Shown here: piece after piece, positions 1 through 7,972 of the stretch
How the letters are laid out: each line of letters begins with the position of its first letter
How positions within the stretch are numbered: position 1 is the stretch's first letter
DNA from: Salinivenus iranica
GTDB lineage: Bacteria > Bacteroidota > Rhodothermia > Rhodothermales > Salinibacteraceae
Length of the DNA stretch: 32,339 nucleotides
Assembly (NCBI GenBank): GCA_002894665.1
Contig: NCRB01000033.1
Coordinates: forward strand, 1 to 32,339
Direction of reading: 5' to 3'
Notes under the pieces: model-generated
What the model saw: the letters and a program-made list of their open reading frames with translations, nothing else
Told to the model about the DNA's origin: nothing
The model's database searches: none
Position numbers and translations under genes: made by a program

Positions 1-85
1 TCGACAGGAAGATGTCTCGACCGTGCTCGACATGACGTGCTGGATGTTCGGGATTTTGAGTTCGATTCGGCCCCCAAAGAATTAA
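1..85 (+). CDS. C-terminal fragment of an unidentified protein (gene starts outside window)
   Basis: Reading frame 2 is open from the window edge to a TAA at 83-85 and encodes about 27 residues ending in IRPPKN. The third codon positions are mostly G or C, as in the real genes here, while frame 3 stops early. That makes a genuine gene tail plausible, but the piece is too short to identify. The frame-1 alternative is open to a TGA at 88-90 and cannot be excluded. The gene would run in the same direction as era and end 64 bp before it. Confidence 0.35.
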   Translation, partial: RQEDVSTVLDMTCWMFGILSSIRPPKN

Positions 86-149
86 CTTGACGAAGTACTA
101 AGCCTCGCCGCGCCCCATACTTCCTTTTTCTTCAACCCTCGTTTTTCAA

Positions 150-1064
150 ATGGAGGAGCCGGATCCCTTTTTCGACGACATTCCTGAGGACCACGTCAGC
201 GGCTACGTCGCCATCGTGGGCAAGCCCAATGTGGGCAAGAGCACCCTCATGAACGCCCTCCTGGGCCAGAAGCTGTCGATCGTGACGCGCAAGCCGCAAA
301 CCACGCGGCACCGCGTGATCGGCATTCACTCCAGCCCGGAGCATCAGGTGATTTTTCTCGACACGCCGGGCATCATCGAGCCGCGCTACGGCCTGCACGA
401 GGCGATGATGGGACAAGTGAAGGGGGCCATCCGCGACGCCGACCTGCTGCTCTTCCTCCACGAAGCCACGCAGGAGAAGCCCGACACCGAAAGCCTGCAG
501 CAAATCGGCGACACGCCGGCCTTCCTGGTGCTCACGAAGATGGACCTGGTCCCGAACGACCAGACGCTCCCCCTCGTGGAGTCGTACACCGAGCTGCGCG
601 CGTTCGACGAGGTGGTGCCCACGTCCGCCAAGAAGGGACAGAACCTGGACACGCTCGTCGATTTGGTCGTCGACGCCCTGCCGGAGGGTCCGCCCTTCTA
701 TCCGAAGGAGATGATCAGCGAGCACCCCGAGCGGTTCTTCGTGGCCGAGATTGTCCGGGAGAAGGTGTACCAGCACTATCACCAAGAAATTCCCTACTCC
801 GTCCAGGTCAACATCGTCACCTACGAGGAGCGCGGCGAGGGCGAGAAGGACTACATCGACGCCGAGATCGTGGTGATGGAGGACAGCCACAAGGGCATCC
901 TCATCGGGGAGGGCGGCTCCGCCCTCAAGCGCGTCGGCACGGCCGCCCGGAAAGACATTGAGGCGTTCGTACAGAGCCCCGTGTACCTGAACCTCCACGT
1001 GAAGGTGCGCACGGACTGGCGCGACCGGGAGCAGCTGCTCCGGTCGTACGGCTACCGATCCTAG
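150..1064 (+). CDS. era: GTPase Era
   Basis: Era is a GTPase that binds the 3' end of 16S rRNA and helps mature the 30S subunit at the inner face of the membrane. The 304-residue product matches the usual length. The GTP-binding motifs are intact: P-loop GKPNVGKS at residues 24-31, switch-region PQTTR near 49-53, DTPG at 71-74, TKMD at 129-132 and SAK at 159-161. The C-terminal KH domain keeps its RNA-binding loop IGEGG at 252-256, followed by the typical basic end. The ATG at 150 fits the family N-terminus, which carries a short acidic extension of about 17 residues before the G domain. Its stop overlaps the stop of the convergent pdxB by 3 bases. I see no convincing promoter in the 149 bases before it. 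Confidence 0.97.
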   Translation: MEEPDPFFDDIPEDHVSGYVAIVGKPNVGKSTLMNALLGQKLSIVTRKPQTTRHRVIGIHSSPEHQVIFLDTPGIIEPRYGLHEAMMGQVKGAIRDADLLLFLHEATQEKPDTESLQQIGDTPAFLVLTKMDLVPNDQTLPLVESYTELRAFDEVVPTSAKKGQNLDTLVDLVVDALPEGPPFYPKEMISEHPERFFVAEIVREKVYQHYHQEIPYSVQVNIVTYEERGEGEKDYIDAEIVVMEDSHKGILIGEGGSALKRVGTAARKDIEAFVQSPVYLNLHVKVRTDWRDREQLLRSYGYRS

Positions 1065-2239
1065 CGCCGCCGATCCGTCAGCTGCATGGTGAGCCCGTCG
1101 GCCACGGCGGGACGGAGCGGCTCCCCAATCGCATGCCGCGGAACGGTGTGGGTCTGGAATTCGCGGCGGCGGGGATAGGTCGCACGCAGATGGCGGAAGG
1201 CGGCGGCGTGCTCGTCCACCGGGCCCTCGAGCGCCGCCCGAAAGCGGGCATCGTCCGCCGCCACGTCGTACGCCTGCCGGGCGAGGCGGTGGAGCGCATC
1301 GGGGGCGGGCAGTCGCGGATCCGGCGGCACGCACCGCAGGTCGTCCGGGTCGTCGGGCGCCAGGACCGCCTCCGGGTCCCACGCGGGCTCGACGTTCAGG
1401 TGTTGGCAGAGCGCCTCGTATAGCATCCGGGTGCCGCGCACCTTGCCGTCGTAGGCATACCCGGCGATGTGGGGCGTGGCGAGGTCCGCCGCCTCTACAA
1501 GTGCCGGGGCGGGCGTCGGCTCGTCCGGCCACACGTCAAGCACGAGCCCTCCAAGGTGCCCCTCCTCCGTCGCGCCCCGAAGCGCCGCCCCATCGATCAC
1601 GGACCCGCGGGACGTATTCAGCAGCCACGTGCCCTCCGAGAGCCGGCGCAACTCCTCGTCCCCAATCAGGTGCCGGGTCGGGTGCCGGCCCTCCTCCGTC
1701 AGCGGGACGTGGAGCGTGAGAACGTCTGCCCTGCGGAGTACAGTGTCGAGGGATACAAAATCGTGCGGAGGCCCTTCTGCCTCGGCCCGGGGCGGATCGT
1801 TGCGCAGCACCTCAAGGCCGAGCGCCGAGAGCCGGCGCACCAGCCGCCCGCCGATATTACCGCATCCCACAATGCCGACCGTTCGCTCCGACAGGCGCAC
1901 CTGCCGGCGTCGGGCGAGGACGAGCAGCGCCGCGACGACATAGTCGGCCACCGAGTCGGCATTGGAGCCCGGTGCATGCGCAAACGTAATGTCCTCCTTG
2001 TCCAAGAACGCCTGCCGCACGTGGTCGGTCCCAATCGTGGCCGACCCAACAAACCGGACCGAGCCTCCGCCGAGGAGCTTGGGCGTGACGGGCGTCACGC
2101 TCCGAACGAGCAACACGTCGGCATTCGCCACTGCGTCCCGGTCGATTCGATGCCCGTGCATGGTCGTCACCGTTCCCAGGGAGCCGAACGCCTCCTCCAC
2201 GCAGGGAATATTTTGGTCCGCAACAATCTTAAGGTCCAT
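1061..2239 (-). CDS. pdxB: Erythronate-4-phosphate dehydrogenase
   Basis: This enzyme oxidises 4-phospho-D-erythronate to 2-oxo-3-hydroxy-4-phosphobutanoate in the DXP-dependent pathway to pyridoxal phosphate. The 392-residue protein has the D-isomer-specific 2-hydroxyacid dehydrogenase layout. The start MDLKIVADQNIP matches the PdxB N-terminus. The NAD-binding motif GCGNIG is at 125-130, and the catalytic triad is Arg211 (NTSRGSV), Glu240 (DEP) and His257 (TPHIAGY). A PdxB-type C-terminal dimerisation region follows. The frame runs 16 codons further upstream to a GTG, but the ATG at 2239 aligns with the family start and is preferred. A weak extended -10 (TGATACAAA on the minus strand, hexamer at 2278-2283) lies about 40 bp upstream. 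Its -35 is poor. Confidence 0.93.
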   Translation of the reverse strand: MDLKIVADQNIPCVEEAFGSLGTVTTMHGHRIDRDAVANADVLLVRSVTPVTPKLLGGGSVRFVGSATIGTDHVRQAFLDKEDITFAHAPGSNADSVADYVVAALLVLARRRQVRLSERTVGIVGCGNIGGRLVRRLSALGLEVLRNDPPRAEAEGPPHDFVSLDTVLRRADVLTLHVPLTEEGRHPTRHLIGDEELRRLSEGTWLLNTSRGSVIDGAALRGATEEGHLGGLVLDVWPDEPTPAPALVEAADLATPHIAGYAYDGKVRGTRMLYEALCQHLNVEPAWDPEAVLAPDDPDDLRCVPPDPRLPAPDALHRLARQAYDVAADDARFRAALEGPVDEHAAAFRHLRATYPRRREFQTHTVPRHAIGEPLRPAVADGLTMQLTDRRR

Positions 2240-2575
2240 CTTGGGATTTGCCGATTGTGTAGGTCTCGTAAGCGCTTTTTGTATCACATTTCCACCTCAC
2301 CAAACTTGTTCTCTCTGTTCGGGCCATCTTTACAAGTATGCATGATGGACCAATCCACGGCTAAGGTCGCGTGAATGATGCCAAATTTCGGCTGAAACCC
2401 GATATTTTCCGCCTCATCCCCCTCTCATTTCGGAAACCTCGGGTGGGTGGTAGAGTACAGCGTCCCGAAATGTGCGCCCTTTCTTCGGGCGTTCTTCCTT
2501 CTTCTCGTCATCTCTATGGGGCTTCCGTTTCGTCTCCGCCCCCTTTCGCGATCCTACGAATAACAGCGTGTGTTC
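2240..2575. other. Divergent intergenic region between pdxB and the wall hydrolase gene
   Basis: The 336 bases hold no credible gene; the 70-codon frame here is of unlike composition and has no family signal. The segment should carry both divergent promoters. For pdxB there is a TACAAA box preceded by TGA at 2278-2283 (minus). For the hydrolase I see only a weak TAGAGT at about 2451-2456 with a poor -35. A small hairpin (CGCCC/GGGCG) at about 2472-2488 is followed by a pyrimidine-rich run and might be a leader or stray terminator. No repeat was seen. Confidence 0.4.
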
Positions 2576-3235
2576 ATGAGTAAGCGTGATTTTGTCCTCT
2601 GGACGTGTCTCGGAACGCTCACCCTAACTGTTGGCGGCGGGATTGCCCTCAACCCGTTCTCGGAGGATCGACTGTCACGCTTCCACTCCCCGGCTGCGGC
2701 CGATACGCTGACGGACGAGCAGTTTGAGCTGCTGAGCGGCGCGTACGGGGCCTCCGATCTCCAGGCCTCGGACCCCGCAACCACCCCATCCGACATCGAC
2801 GAGTCCACGCTCTGGCTCGCGCGGGCCATCTACTCCGAAACCAAGCTTCCCCACGAACAGGAGCTGGTGGCCTGGGTCATTCGGAACCGCGTGGAAACCG
2901 AGTATCGGGGCAACGACACCTACAAGGATGTCGTCCTCGACCCCTATCAGTTCAGCGCGTTCAACCCCGGCTCCCCGAAACGCTCGTTCTACACCCGGCT
3001 CCACTCGGGGACGCCGTTCTCCTCCTGGCAACAGGCGCTCTGGATTGCCCACTACGTCCGCCACGCCGACCCGACCTACCGTCCATTCTCGGTCGAAACG
3101 CGCCACTTCTACAGCGAACGGTCCATGCAGGGGCGCCGAATGCCCGCCTGGGCGAACCAGCAGCAGTTCGTGTCGCCCAACTGGACCTATCGCGTCGACG
3201 AGCGCCGCTTCCGGTTCTACAAGGAAGTTTCCTAG
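2576..3235 (+). CDS. SleB/CwlJ-like cell wall hydrolase, membrane anchored
   Basis: The 219-residue product begins with a probable signal anchor (about residues 5-26), then a Ser/Asp-rich spacer. A domain resembling the SleB/CwlJ cell wall hydrolase family (Hydrolase_2) starts near residue 78. Recognisable pieces are WLARAIYSE with the probable catalytic Glu88, VAWVIRNRV at 98-106, the QFSAFN block at 125-130, and the late HFYS (177-180) and MPAWA (189-193) blocks. The predicted role is cleavage of peptidoglycan in the periplasm. The frame opens at a GTG at 2570, but the ATG two codons later gives a better signal anchor (MSKRDF). It converges on the outer-membrane protein gene. The family call rests on motif memory, so the exact bond cleaved is unknown. 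Confidence 0.72.
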   Translation: MSKRDFVLWTCLGTLTLTVGGGIALNPFSEDRLSRFHSPAAADTLTDEQFELLSGAYGASDLQASDPATTPSDIDESTLWLARAIYSETKLPHEQELVAWVIRNRVETEYRGNDTYKDVVLDPYQFSAFNPGSPKRSFYTRLHSGTPFSSWQQALWIAHYVRHADPTYRPFSVETRHFYSERSMQGRRMPAWANQQQFVSPNWTYRVDERRFRFYKEVS

Positions 3236-3265
3236 CCCGAACCGCGCAGGAAGCCTCCGGCGCCC

Positions 3266-3289
3266 GCTCCTGCCCCCTCGGCCAGGAGC
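3266..3289. terminator. Possible GC-rich hairpin between convergent genes
   Basis: GCTCCTG at 3266-3272 pairs with CAGGAGC at 3283-3289 across a 10-base loop, in the 75-bp gap between two convergent stops. There is no T-run on either strand, so this may be a Rho-dependent or non-canonical terminator, or chance in GC-rich DNA. Confidence 0.3.
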
Positions 3290-3310
3290 CCCCGGGGCCC
3301 CACGCAGCTC

Positions 3311-3952
3311 CTAAAAGATGACGTTCAGGCGGAGCCCAAACGCACTGAACCGCGGCGAGTCCTGCGGAGAAAACGTCTCCCCCCCGATCTCAAAGTCGTC
3401 CTTAATGAATTTGGTGGCGCCAAATTCGTACCGCAGCTCCGGCTGAAGCTTGAGCGAGGTGACGGGCAGCGAAATGTTGGCCCCGATGCCGACGTTGAGA
3501 GAGTACGACACCTCTTCCGTCACATCATCGAACTCATCCTCGCCCCGCGGCAGGGTCACCATCGGCCCCGCCAGCACATACGGACTCACGAGCGGGGTGG
3601 GAAGGACCGTGAAGCGAAGGTCGACGGGAATCTGCCAGGCCGACACGTCGAATCGATTCTCCCCCTGCGGAAGAGCCGACGTCGAGAACTCAAACGTGCC
3701 TACGCGGCGATAGAAGAATCCCGGCCGCAACGTGGCGGCCCCGAGCCCAAGCTCATACACCACCCCGATGTGATAGCCGGTCGAGTTATCAAGGGTGGCG
3801 TTGTCGTTGGTCGACGTTTCGATGTCACCGGCGGATTCGAAGTTGAGACCCCCGGCCACCCCGAGCTGCGCCTGCGCCGGCGCAGCAAGTCCAATCATGA
3901 GAACGGCCGAAAGAAGCGCTGAGCGTGCGTAGCGAATGGGGAGAGACGTCAT
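3311..3952 (-). CDS. Outer-membrane beta-barrel protein
   Basis: This 213-residue protein of unknown cargo has a clear Sec signal peptide: a basic start, a hydrophobic core at about residues 11-23, and AQA at 26-28 with cleavage before Gln29. The mature part is a series of short alternating amphipathic strands (for example GYHIGVVYELGL, PYVLAGPMV, LKLQPELRYEFG) that ends in Phe, as BAM substrates do. It resembles the small OmpA/OmpX-like outer membrane beta-barrel group (PorT-like/OMP_b-brl) common in Bacteroidota. The upstream frame of 88 residues is basic, low-complexity and not part of the protein. The ATG at 3952 is right before the signal peptide. A specific function cannot be assigned. 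Confidence 0.82.
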   Translation of the reverse strand: MTSLPIRYARSALLSAVLMIGLAAPAQAQLGVAGGLNFESAGDIETSTNDNATLDNSTGYHIGVVYELGLGAATLRPGFFYRRVGTFEFSTSALPQGENRFDVSAWQIPVDLRFTVLPTPLVSPYVLAGPMVTLPRGEDEFDDVTEEVSYSLNVGIGANISLPVTSLKLQPELRYEFGATKFIKDDFEIGGETFSPQDSPRFSAFGLRLNVIF

Positions 3953-4322
3953 GAGTCGGAAAAGGATTGATGATTCAGAATAGCGAGTGCGACGCGGACG
4001 CCGCTGGTGTACGATTGTGTGGGCGCGCCGTCCGGGCTGAAAGTAACAACCTACGCGCCCACTGTCTTCTCTTCGTCGACGCCTGTTCAGTCGCCTCCCC
4101 CCGCCTGCGAAACGATTGCCGCCTACGGGGAAGGAGCGGGGAGCGCCCGCAGGACCAACCCTGGGAATCGCCCAATCTCTTCCGTTTGGAGACTCCGGCG
4201 GCGTGCAAAGGCCCATTCAAACCCTCTTCGTTTGTGCAACCTTGCGTTGCCGGGTGAGTTGGCTCATCAGGCGAAAAAAGCCCCACGTTCCCTGTCCTTC
4301 TGGACCGACCCCCGGCGTCCGA
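3953..4322. other. Divergent intergenic region between the barrel protein gene and bshA
   Basis: These 370 bases separate two divergent start codons and must hold both promoters. On the minus strand a TATTCT sits close to the barrel-protein ATG, but no matching -35 is seen. On the plus strand no convincing pair was found. The frame running into bshA from 4116 is open by chance, with composition unlike its neighbours. I see no repeat and no RNA gene. Confidence 0.35.
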
Positions 4323-5471
4323 ATGAAAATCGGCATCACCTGTTACCCCACCTACGGCGGAAGCGGTGTCGTTGCAACCGAACTCGGGAAATCCCTTGCG
4401 GAGCGCGGACACGAGATTCACTTTGTGTCCTCCTCCCTTCCCTTCCGGCTCTCGCACGTCGCCGGCAATATTTTCTTCCACGAGGTCAACGTCCAGTCCT
4501 ACCCCCTCTTCGAATCGCCGCCGTACACGCTGTCGCTCACAAGCAAGATGGTGGACCTGGCCAAGCACGCCGGGCTCGACATCCTGCACGTGCACTACGC
4601 CATTCCCCACGCCACGAGCGCCGTGACGGCCCGCCAGATCCTGGCCAGCGACGGCATCCACCTTCCCGTCATCACCACGCTCCACGGCACCGACATCACC
4701 CTCATCGGGCAGGACCCCTCCTTTACCCCGGTGGTCGAGTGGTCGATTGAGGAATCCGACGGCGTGACCGCGGTCTCCAACTACCTCCGCCAGGAAACCT
4801 ACGACCACTTTGACGTGGAGGGCGACATTGAGGTCATCCCCAATTTCATCGACACCGACCGGTTTCAACGACAAGACAAGGGACACTTCAAACAGGCCCT
4901 TTGTCCCAACGGCGAAAAGGTCATTGTCCACGTGTCGAATTTTCGGCCGGTCAAAAATGCCCCGCAGGTGGTGGAGATTTTCCACCGCGTGCAGCAGGAC
5001 GTACCGTCCGTGAAGCTTCTCCTGGTGGGCGATGGCCCCGACCGCGTGCCCGCCGAACGGAAAGCGCGCGAGGTGGGCGTCTACGACGACGTGCGCTTCC
5101 TCGGCAAGCAGGACCCGATCGAGGAGATCCTATCCATTGCCGATGTCTTCCTCATGCCCAGCGGCTCCGAAACGTTTGGGCTCGCGGCCCTGGAGGCCAT
5201 GGCGTGCAGCGTGCCCACCGTGGTGAGCGAAGTCGGCGGCCTCCCCGAACTGGTCACCGACGGCGAGACGGGGTTTCTCTGTCCGCTCGACGACCTGGAG
5301 GCCTTCACCGACCGCACGCGCCGGCTGCTCACCGACGACGACCTGCACGACTCCATGGCCCAGGCCGCCCGCGACCGCGCCGTCAACACCTTCGACATCG
5401 ACCGCGTCGTGCCCCGCTACGAGGACTACTACCAACAGGTGCAGGAGCGCACGTCGGTCGTTGAGGCGTAG
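4323..5471 (+). CDS. bshA: N-acetyl-alpha-D-glucosaminyl L-malate synthase (bacillithiol synthesis), GT4 family
   Basis: BshA transfers GlcNAc from UDP-GlcNAc to L-malate, the first step of bacillithiol synthesis. The 382-residue product is a GT-B retaining glycosyltransferase of the right length. MKIGITCYPTYGGSGVVATELG at the start is very typical of BshA. Other family blocks are HVHYAIPHA (89-97), LHGTDITLIG (120-129), SNFRPVKN (205-212), GDGPDR (236-241) and the EX7E pair Glu283/Glu291 in SETFGLAALEAM. The ATG at 4323 is chosen because the family N-terminus begins there; the 69 in-frame codons before it are unrelated. It ends 1 bp from the stop of the convergent hydrolase gene. BshB and BshC are not in this window. 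Confidence 0.92.
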   Translation: MKIGITCYPTYGGSGVVATELGKSLAERGHEIHFVSSSLPFRLSHVAGNIFFHEVNVQSYPLFESPPYTLSLTSKMVDLAKHAGLDILHVHYAIPHATSAVTARQILASDGIHLPVITTLHGTDITLIGQDPSFTPVVEWSIEESDGVTAVSNYLRQETYDHFDVEGDIEVIPNFIDTDRFQRQDKGHFKQALCPNGEKVIVHVSNFRPVKNAPQVVEIFHRVQQDVPSVKLLLVGDGPDRVPAERKAREVGVYDDVRFLGKQDPIEEILSIADVFLMPSGSETFGLAALEAMACSVPTVVSEVGGLPELVTDGETGFLCPLDDLEAFTDRTRRLLTDDDLHDSMAQAARDRAVNTFDIDRVVPRYEDYYQQVQERTSVVEA

Positions 5472-5472
5472 C

Positions 5473-6123
5473 CTACTGCTTCACGGCCTCCCGCACGAAC
5501 GGATTCTGCTGGCGCTCGCGCCCGATCGTGGTTTGGGGCCCGTGCCCCGGGTAGATGGTACACTCGTCCCCCAGGGGCAGCAGCTTGTCCGTGATTGATC
5601 GCAGCAGCTGGTCCCGCGACGTCTGCGGAAGCCCCTGCGTGCGCCCGATCGAGTTCTGAAACAGAACGTCTCCCGTAAGCGCCTGCTGGCTCGCCCGGTC
5701 GACGAAGCTAATGGAGTCGGGCGAATGGCCCGGCGTGTGGAGCACCTCCAGCGTCGTGTTGCCAAACGACACCGTGTCCCCCTCCCCCAGCCAGGTGGTG
5801 GGCACCGACGGGGGCGTCACCTGCACCCCGAACGCCGTGGCCTGCTCCTCTGCTCGCTCAATGAAGGGGCGCGCCGCCTCGTGCGCCGCAAACCGCATGT
5901 CGTACTGCTCCTCAAAAAAGTGGCAGCCAAAGATGTGATCGACGTGCGCATGGGTGAGAAGCAGGTGCACCACCTCCAGGTCCAGCTCCTCAATCAACGC
6001 CTGCACCTGCCGCTGCTCGTCCGTCGTTTCGCAGCTGGCATCCACCAGCACGGCCTCCCCCGCATCGTGGCACAGATAACAGTTCGTCATGAACGAGCTA
6101 AACGTGAACGGCTCCACCTGCAT
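5473..6123 (-). CDS. Metallo-beta-lactamase-fold hydrolase, glyoxalase II-like
   Basis: The 216-residue cytosolic protein has a complete dinuclear metal site of the glyoxalase II group: THAHVDH at 57-63 (His58, His60, Asp62, His63), His133 in TPGHSPDS, Asp152 in LTGDVLF and His194 in YPGHGP. It is shorter than true glyoxalase II (about 250) and lacks its C-terminal glutathione-binding part. A general thioester or related hydrolase (YcbL/PksB-like) is therefore more likely than a strict hydroxyacylglutathione hydrolase. The ATG at 6123 precedes MQVEPFTFSSFMTNCYL, the normal family start. The open frame beyond it runs through the inverted repeat element and is not coding. Convergent with bshA, with a gap of 1 bp. 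Confidence 0.88.
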   Translation of the reverse strand: MQVEPFTFSSFMTNCYLCHDAGEAVLVDASCETTDEQRQVQALIEELDLEVVHLLLTHAHVDHIFGCHFFEEQYDMRFAAHEAARPFIERAEEQATAFGVQVTPPSVPTTWLGEGDTVSFGNTTLEVLHTPGHSPDSISFVDRASQQALTGDVLFQNSIGRTQGLPQTSRDQLLRSITDKLLPLGDECTIYPGHGPQTTIGRERQQNPFVREAVKQ

Positions 6124-6289
6124 CGGCAATTGAGGGCAATAAAAGAGTACGCGTGCGAATCCTCTCAATTGACCGTCTCTCCGAAAGATCCGCCGCCCGC
6201 ACGACGAACATGCCAATTCGGCTGGGCGTTGGAGGGTGCAGATGTCTTCACCTCCGTTTATGTAGACCGCCGTAAACACATTAATTAAA

Positions 6290-6461
6290 GTCATTCTGAG
6301 CGACCGACAGCCGACGGAGGAGGGAGTCGAAGCGCCCCGACCGTAGGGAGGAAGTGGTTTCAAAGTGAATCTCTTTGAATTCGGCGAGAGCGGTACCATG
6401 GGACGTTTACGCCAGTCTTCGAAGAGATTCCTCGACTCCGCTGCGCTCCGCTCGGAATGAC
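6290..6461. repeat. MITE-like inverted-repeat element, 172 bp
   Basis: The left end GTCATTCTGAGCG (6290-6302) is matched in inverted orientation by CGCTCGGAATGAC (6449-6461), 12 of 13 bases. A second, inner inverted pair is GAATCTCTTTGAA (6367-6379) with TTCGAAGAGATTC (6418-6430), again 12 of 13. The right arm carries the GAGTCGAGGAATCTC-type string. I remember that string as common to interspersed repeats in several bacterial phyla. No open frame and no clear target duplication were found. The element fills much of the gap between the hydrolase and the permease gene, and its right end lies 43 bp before the permease ATG. Confidence 0.7.
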
Positions 6462-6474
6462 CTGATTTGTAAAG

Positions 6475-6482
6475 TATTTTTG
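6475..6482 (+). promoter_or_regulatory. Possible Bacteroidota-type -7 box for the permease gene
   Basis: TATTTTTG fits the TAnnTTTG element used by the primary sigma factor of Bacteroides and Flavobacterium, and lies 22 bp before the ATG at 6505. The expected TTTG near -33 is missing, because that position falls inside the repeat element. The call is therefore tentative. Confidence 0.28.
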
Positions 6483-6504
6483 CTGACCTACTTAGTCCCT
6501 CCGC

Positions 6505-7956
6505 ATGCTCCGGCGGCTCCACTGGCTCATTCTGCGTCGGCTTCCCGGCCCGTTCTTCGGCTGGCTGGGAACGCTCATGTTTTTGCTGCTGATGCAGTTT
6601 CTCATCCGGTGGCTGCCCGAGATCACAGGCAAGGGCATTCCAATTCTGGTGATCATTGAGCTGATCGCCTACAACCTGGCCTACATGGTGGTGCTGGCGG
6701 TGCCCATGTCGGTCCTTCTGGCCTCGCTCATGGCGTTCGGTGACCTCGCCGAGTCCAAGTACTACACCGTCATCAAGAGCACGGGGATCTCGTTTGAGCA
6801 GATCGTCTGGCCCTCCATCATCGTCTCGGCCGTGGTGGCCGGCGGCATGCTCTACTTCAACAACGTGATGCTGCCGGAGGCCAATCACCGGGCCCGCCAG
6901 CTCTGGAGCGACATCCGAAGCAAGCGCCCCGGGTTTGAGCTACAGCCCGGGGCCTTCTACGATGGAGTGGAGGATTACAGCATGCTGGTGCGCGAGCGCC
7001 CGGAGGGCACGAACCGCCTCGTCGACGTCACAATCTACGACTACACGCAGGGCCGCAGTCGACAGGGTGTGATCAAAGCCGAAGAGGGCCGGATTGAGTC
7101 GAAGGCGGGCGGCTCGCGGCTGGTTCTCACGCTCCAGAACGGGCAAATGCACCGCCCGCTCCCCCCCGACGCGGCCCACGACAGCGCACGCTACGAAACC
7201 CTCTCGTTCGACCGTCACCAGATTCGGTTTAGCCTGTCGGATGTGATCTTCCACCGGTCGGACCAGGAGGGCAGCGGGCGCTCCACTCGCACGATGCGGA
7301 CGCCTCAACTGATCGAGCGGGCCGACTCCTTCGAGACCACCCTGCGCAGCCAGTACGCCGACCTGAATCGGCAGGTCCACGACCGCCTCTTCCCTTCCGT
7401 CACTCACCTGCCCCCTGCGCCCCCCGCCGCCCCGCCCGACACTGTACTGACATCTCCGCCCGACACCTTCAGCCGCTGGGTTTCCCTGACGGGCCTCTCC
7501 CGCACCCACTCCCTCTCCACTCTCTCCAGCGCCCTCCAGGACGCTCGGTCGCTCCAGTCCACGCTCCAGAGCCGGCAGCGCGAAACCGATTGGATGCAGC
7601 AACGCGTCCGGAGCTACCGGGTGGAGATCTACAAGAAGTTCTCTATTGCCCTGGCCTGCATCGTCTTCATGTTCATCGGGGCCCCGCTGGGACTGACCCT
7701 ACGACGCGGCGGCCTCGCGACGATCGGCGCCGTGGCCCTGGGCATCTTCATGTTCTACTGGGTGACGCTGGTGCAAGGGGAAAAGCTCTCTGAACGCGGC
7801 TTCTTCCCTCCGTGGCTGGGCATGTGGATCGCCAATCTCATCATGTCCGGCGTCGGCGTGTGGCTGATTGTGTACGTCGTGCTCGACCTGGGGGCCACGC
7901 CGCCCCTGCGCCGTCGCCTGTGGAACTGGCTGACCTCTTCTTCCGCCCCCGACTGA
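6505..7956 (+). CDS. LptF/LptG family permease of the LPS export system
   Basis: LptF and LptG form the inner-membrane part of the LptB2FG ABC exporter that lifts lipopolysaccharide toward the outer membrane. The 483-residue product has the YjgP/YjgQ layout: three N-terminal membrane helices (about 16-36, 46-75, 98-120), a large periplasmic beta-jellyroll region (about 125-370), then three C-terminal helices (about 376-396, 402-422, 436-464). It is longer than Proteobacterial LptF/G (about 360). The difference is in the periplasmic part, which has a Pro-rich linker near 300-320 and a predicted coiled stretch near 340-372. Whether it is LptF or LptG cannot be told from sequence alone. rsmI follows 16 bp downstream, so the two are probably cotranscribed. 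Confidence 0.88.
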   Translation: MLRRLHWLILRRLPGPFFGWLGTLMFLLLMQFLIRWLPEITGKGIPILVIIELIAYNLAYMVVLAVPMSVLLASLMAFGDLAESKYYTVIKSTGISFEQIVWPSIIVSAVVAGGMLYFNNVMLPEANHRARQLWSDIRSKRPGFELQPGAFYDGVEDYSMLVRERPEGTNRLVDVTIYDYTQGRSRQGVIKAEEGRIESKAGGSRLVLTLQNGQMHRPLPPDAAHDSARYETLSFDRHQIRFSLSDVIFHRSDQEGSGRSTRTMRTPQLIERADSFETTLRSQYADLNRQVHDRLFPSVTHLPPAPPAAPPDTVLTSPPDTFSRWVSLTGLSRTHSLSTLSSALQDARSLQSTLQSRQRETDWMQQRVRSYRVEIYKKFSIALACIVFMFIGAPLGLTLRRGGLATIGAVALGIFMFYWVTLVQGEKLSERGFFPPWLGMWIANLIMSGVGVWLIVYVVLDLGATPPLRRRLWNWLTSSSAPD

Positions 7957-7972
7957 CCCGCCTCTGCCTCCC

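Larger units (their letters stand above)
6124..6504. other. Intergenic region holding the inverted-repeat element and two divergent promoters
   Basis: This 381-bp gap separates the divergent hydrolase and permease genes. Bases 6124-6289 look like the ancestral upstream region of the hydrolase gene and contain an AT-rich stretch at about 6276-6290. The repeat element occupies 6290-6461. The final 43 bp are AT-rich and probably carry the permease promoter. No gene was seen. Confidence 0.5.

Noticed and set aside
132-1532. 466-codon open frame on the minus strand across era and part of pdxB
   Set aside because: It lies opposite era and in another frame of pdxB, both with full family motifs, and its product is low-complexity Arg/Gly/His-rich. 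A shadow of GC-rich codon use.
2371-2583. 70-codon plus-strand frame before the wall hydrolase gene
   Set aside because: No family signal, no ribosome site, and the sequence is AT-richer and hairpin-bearing like a promoter region.
6624-6888. N-terminal extension of the hydrolase frame up to 6888
   Set aside because: It runs through the inverted repeat and into the permease gene on the other strand; the catalytic domain begins at the ATG at 6123.
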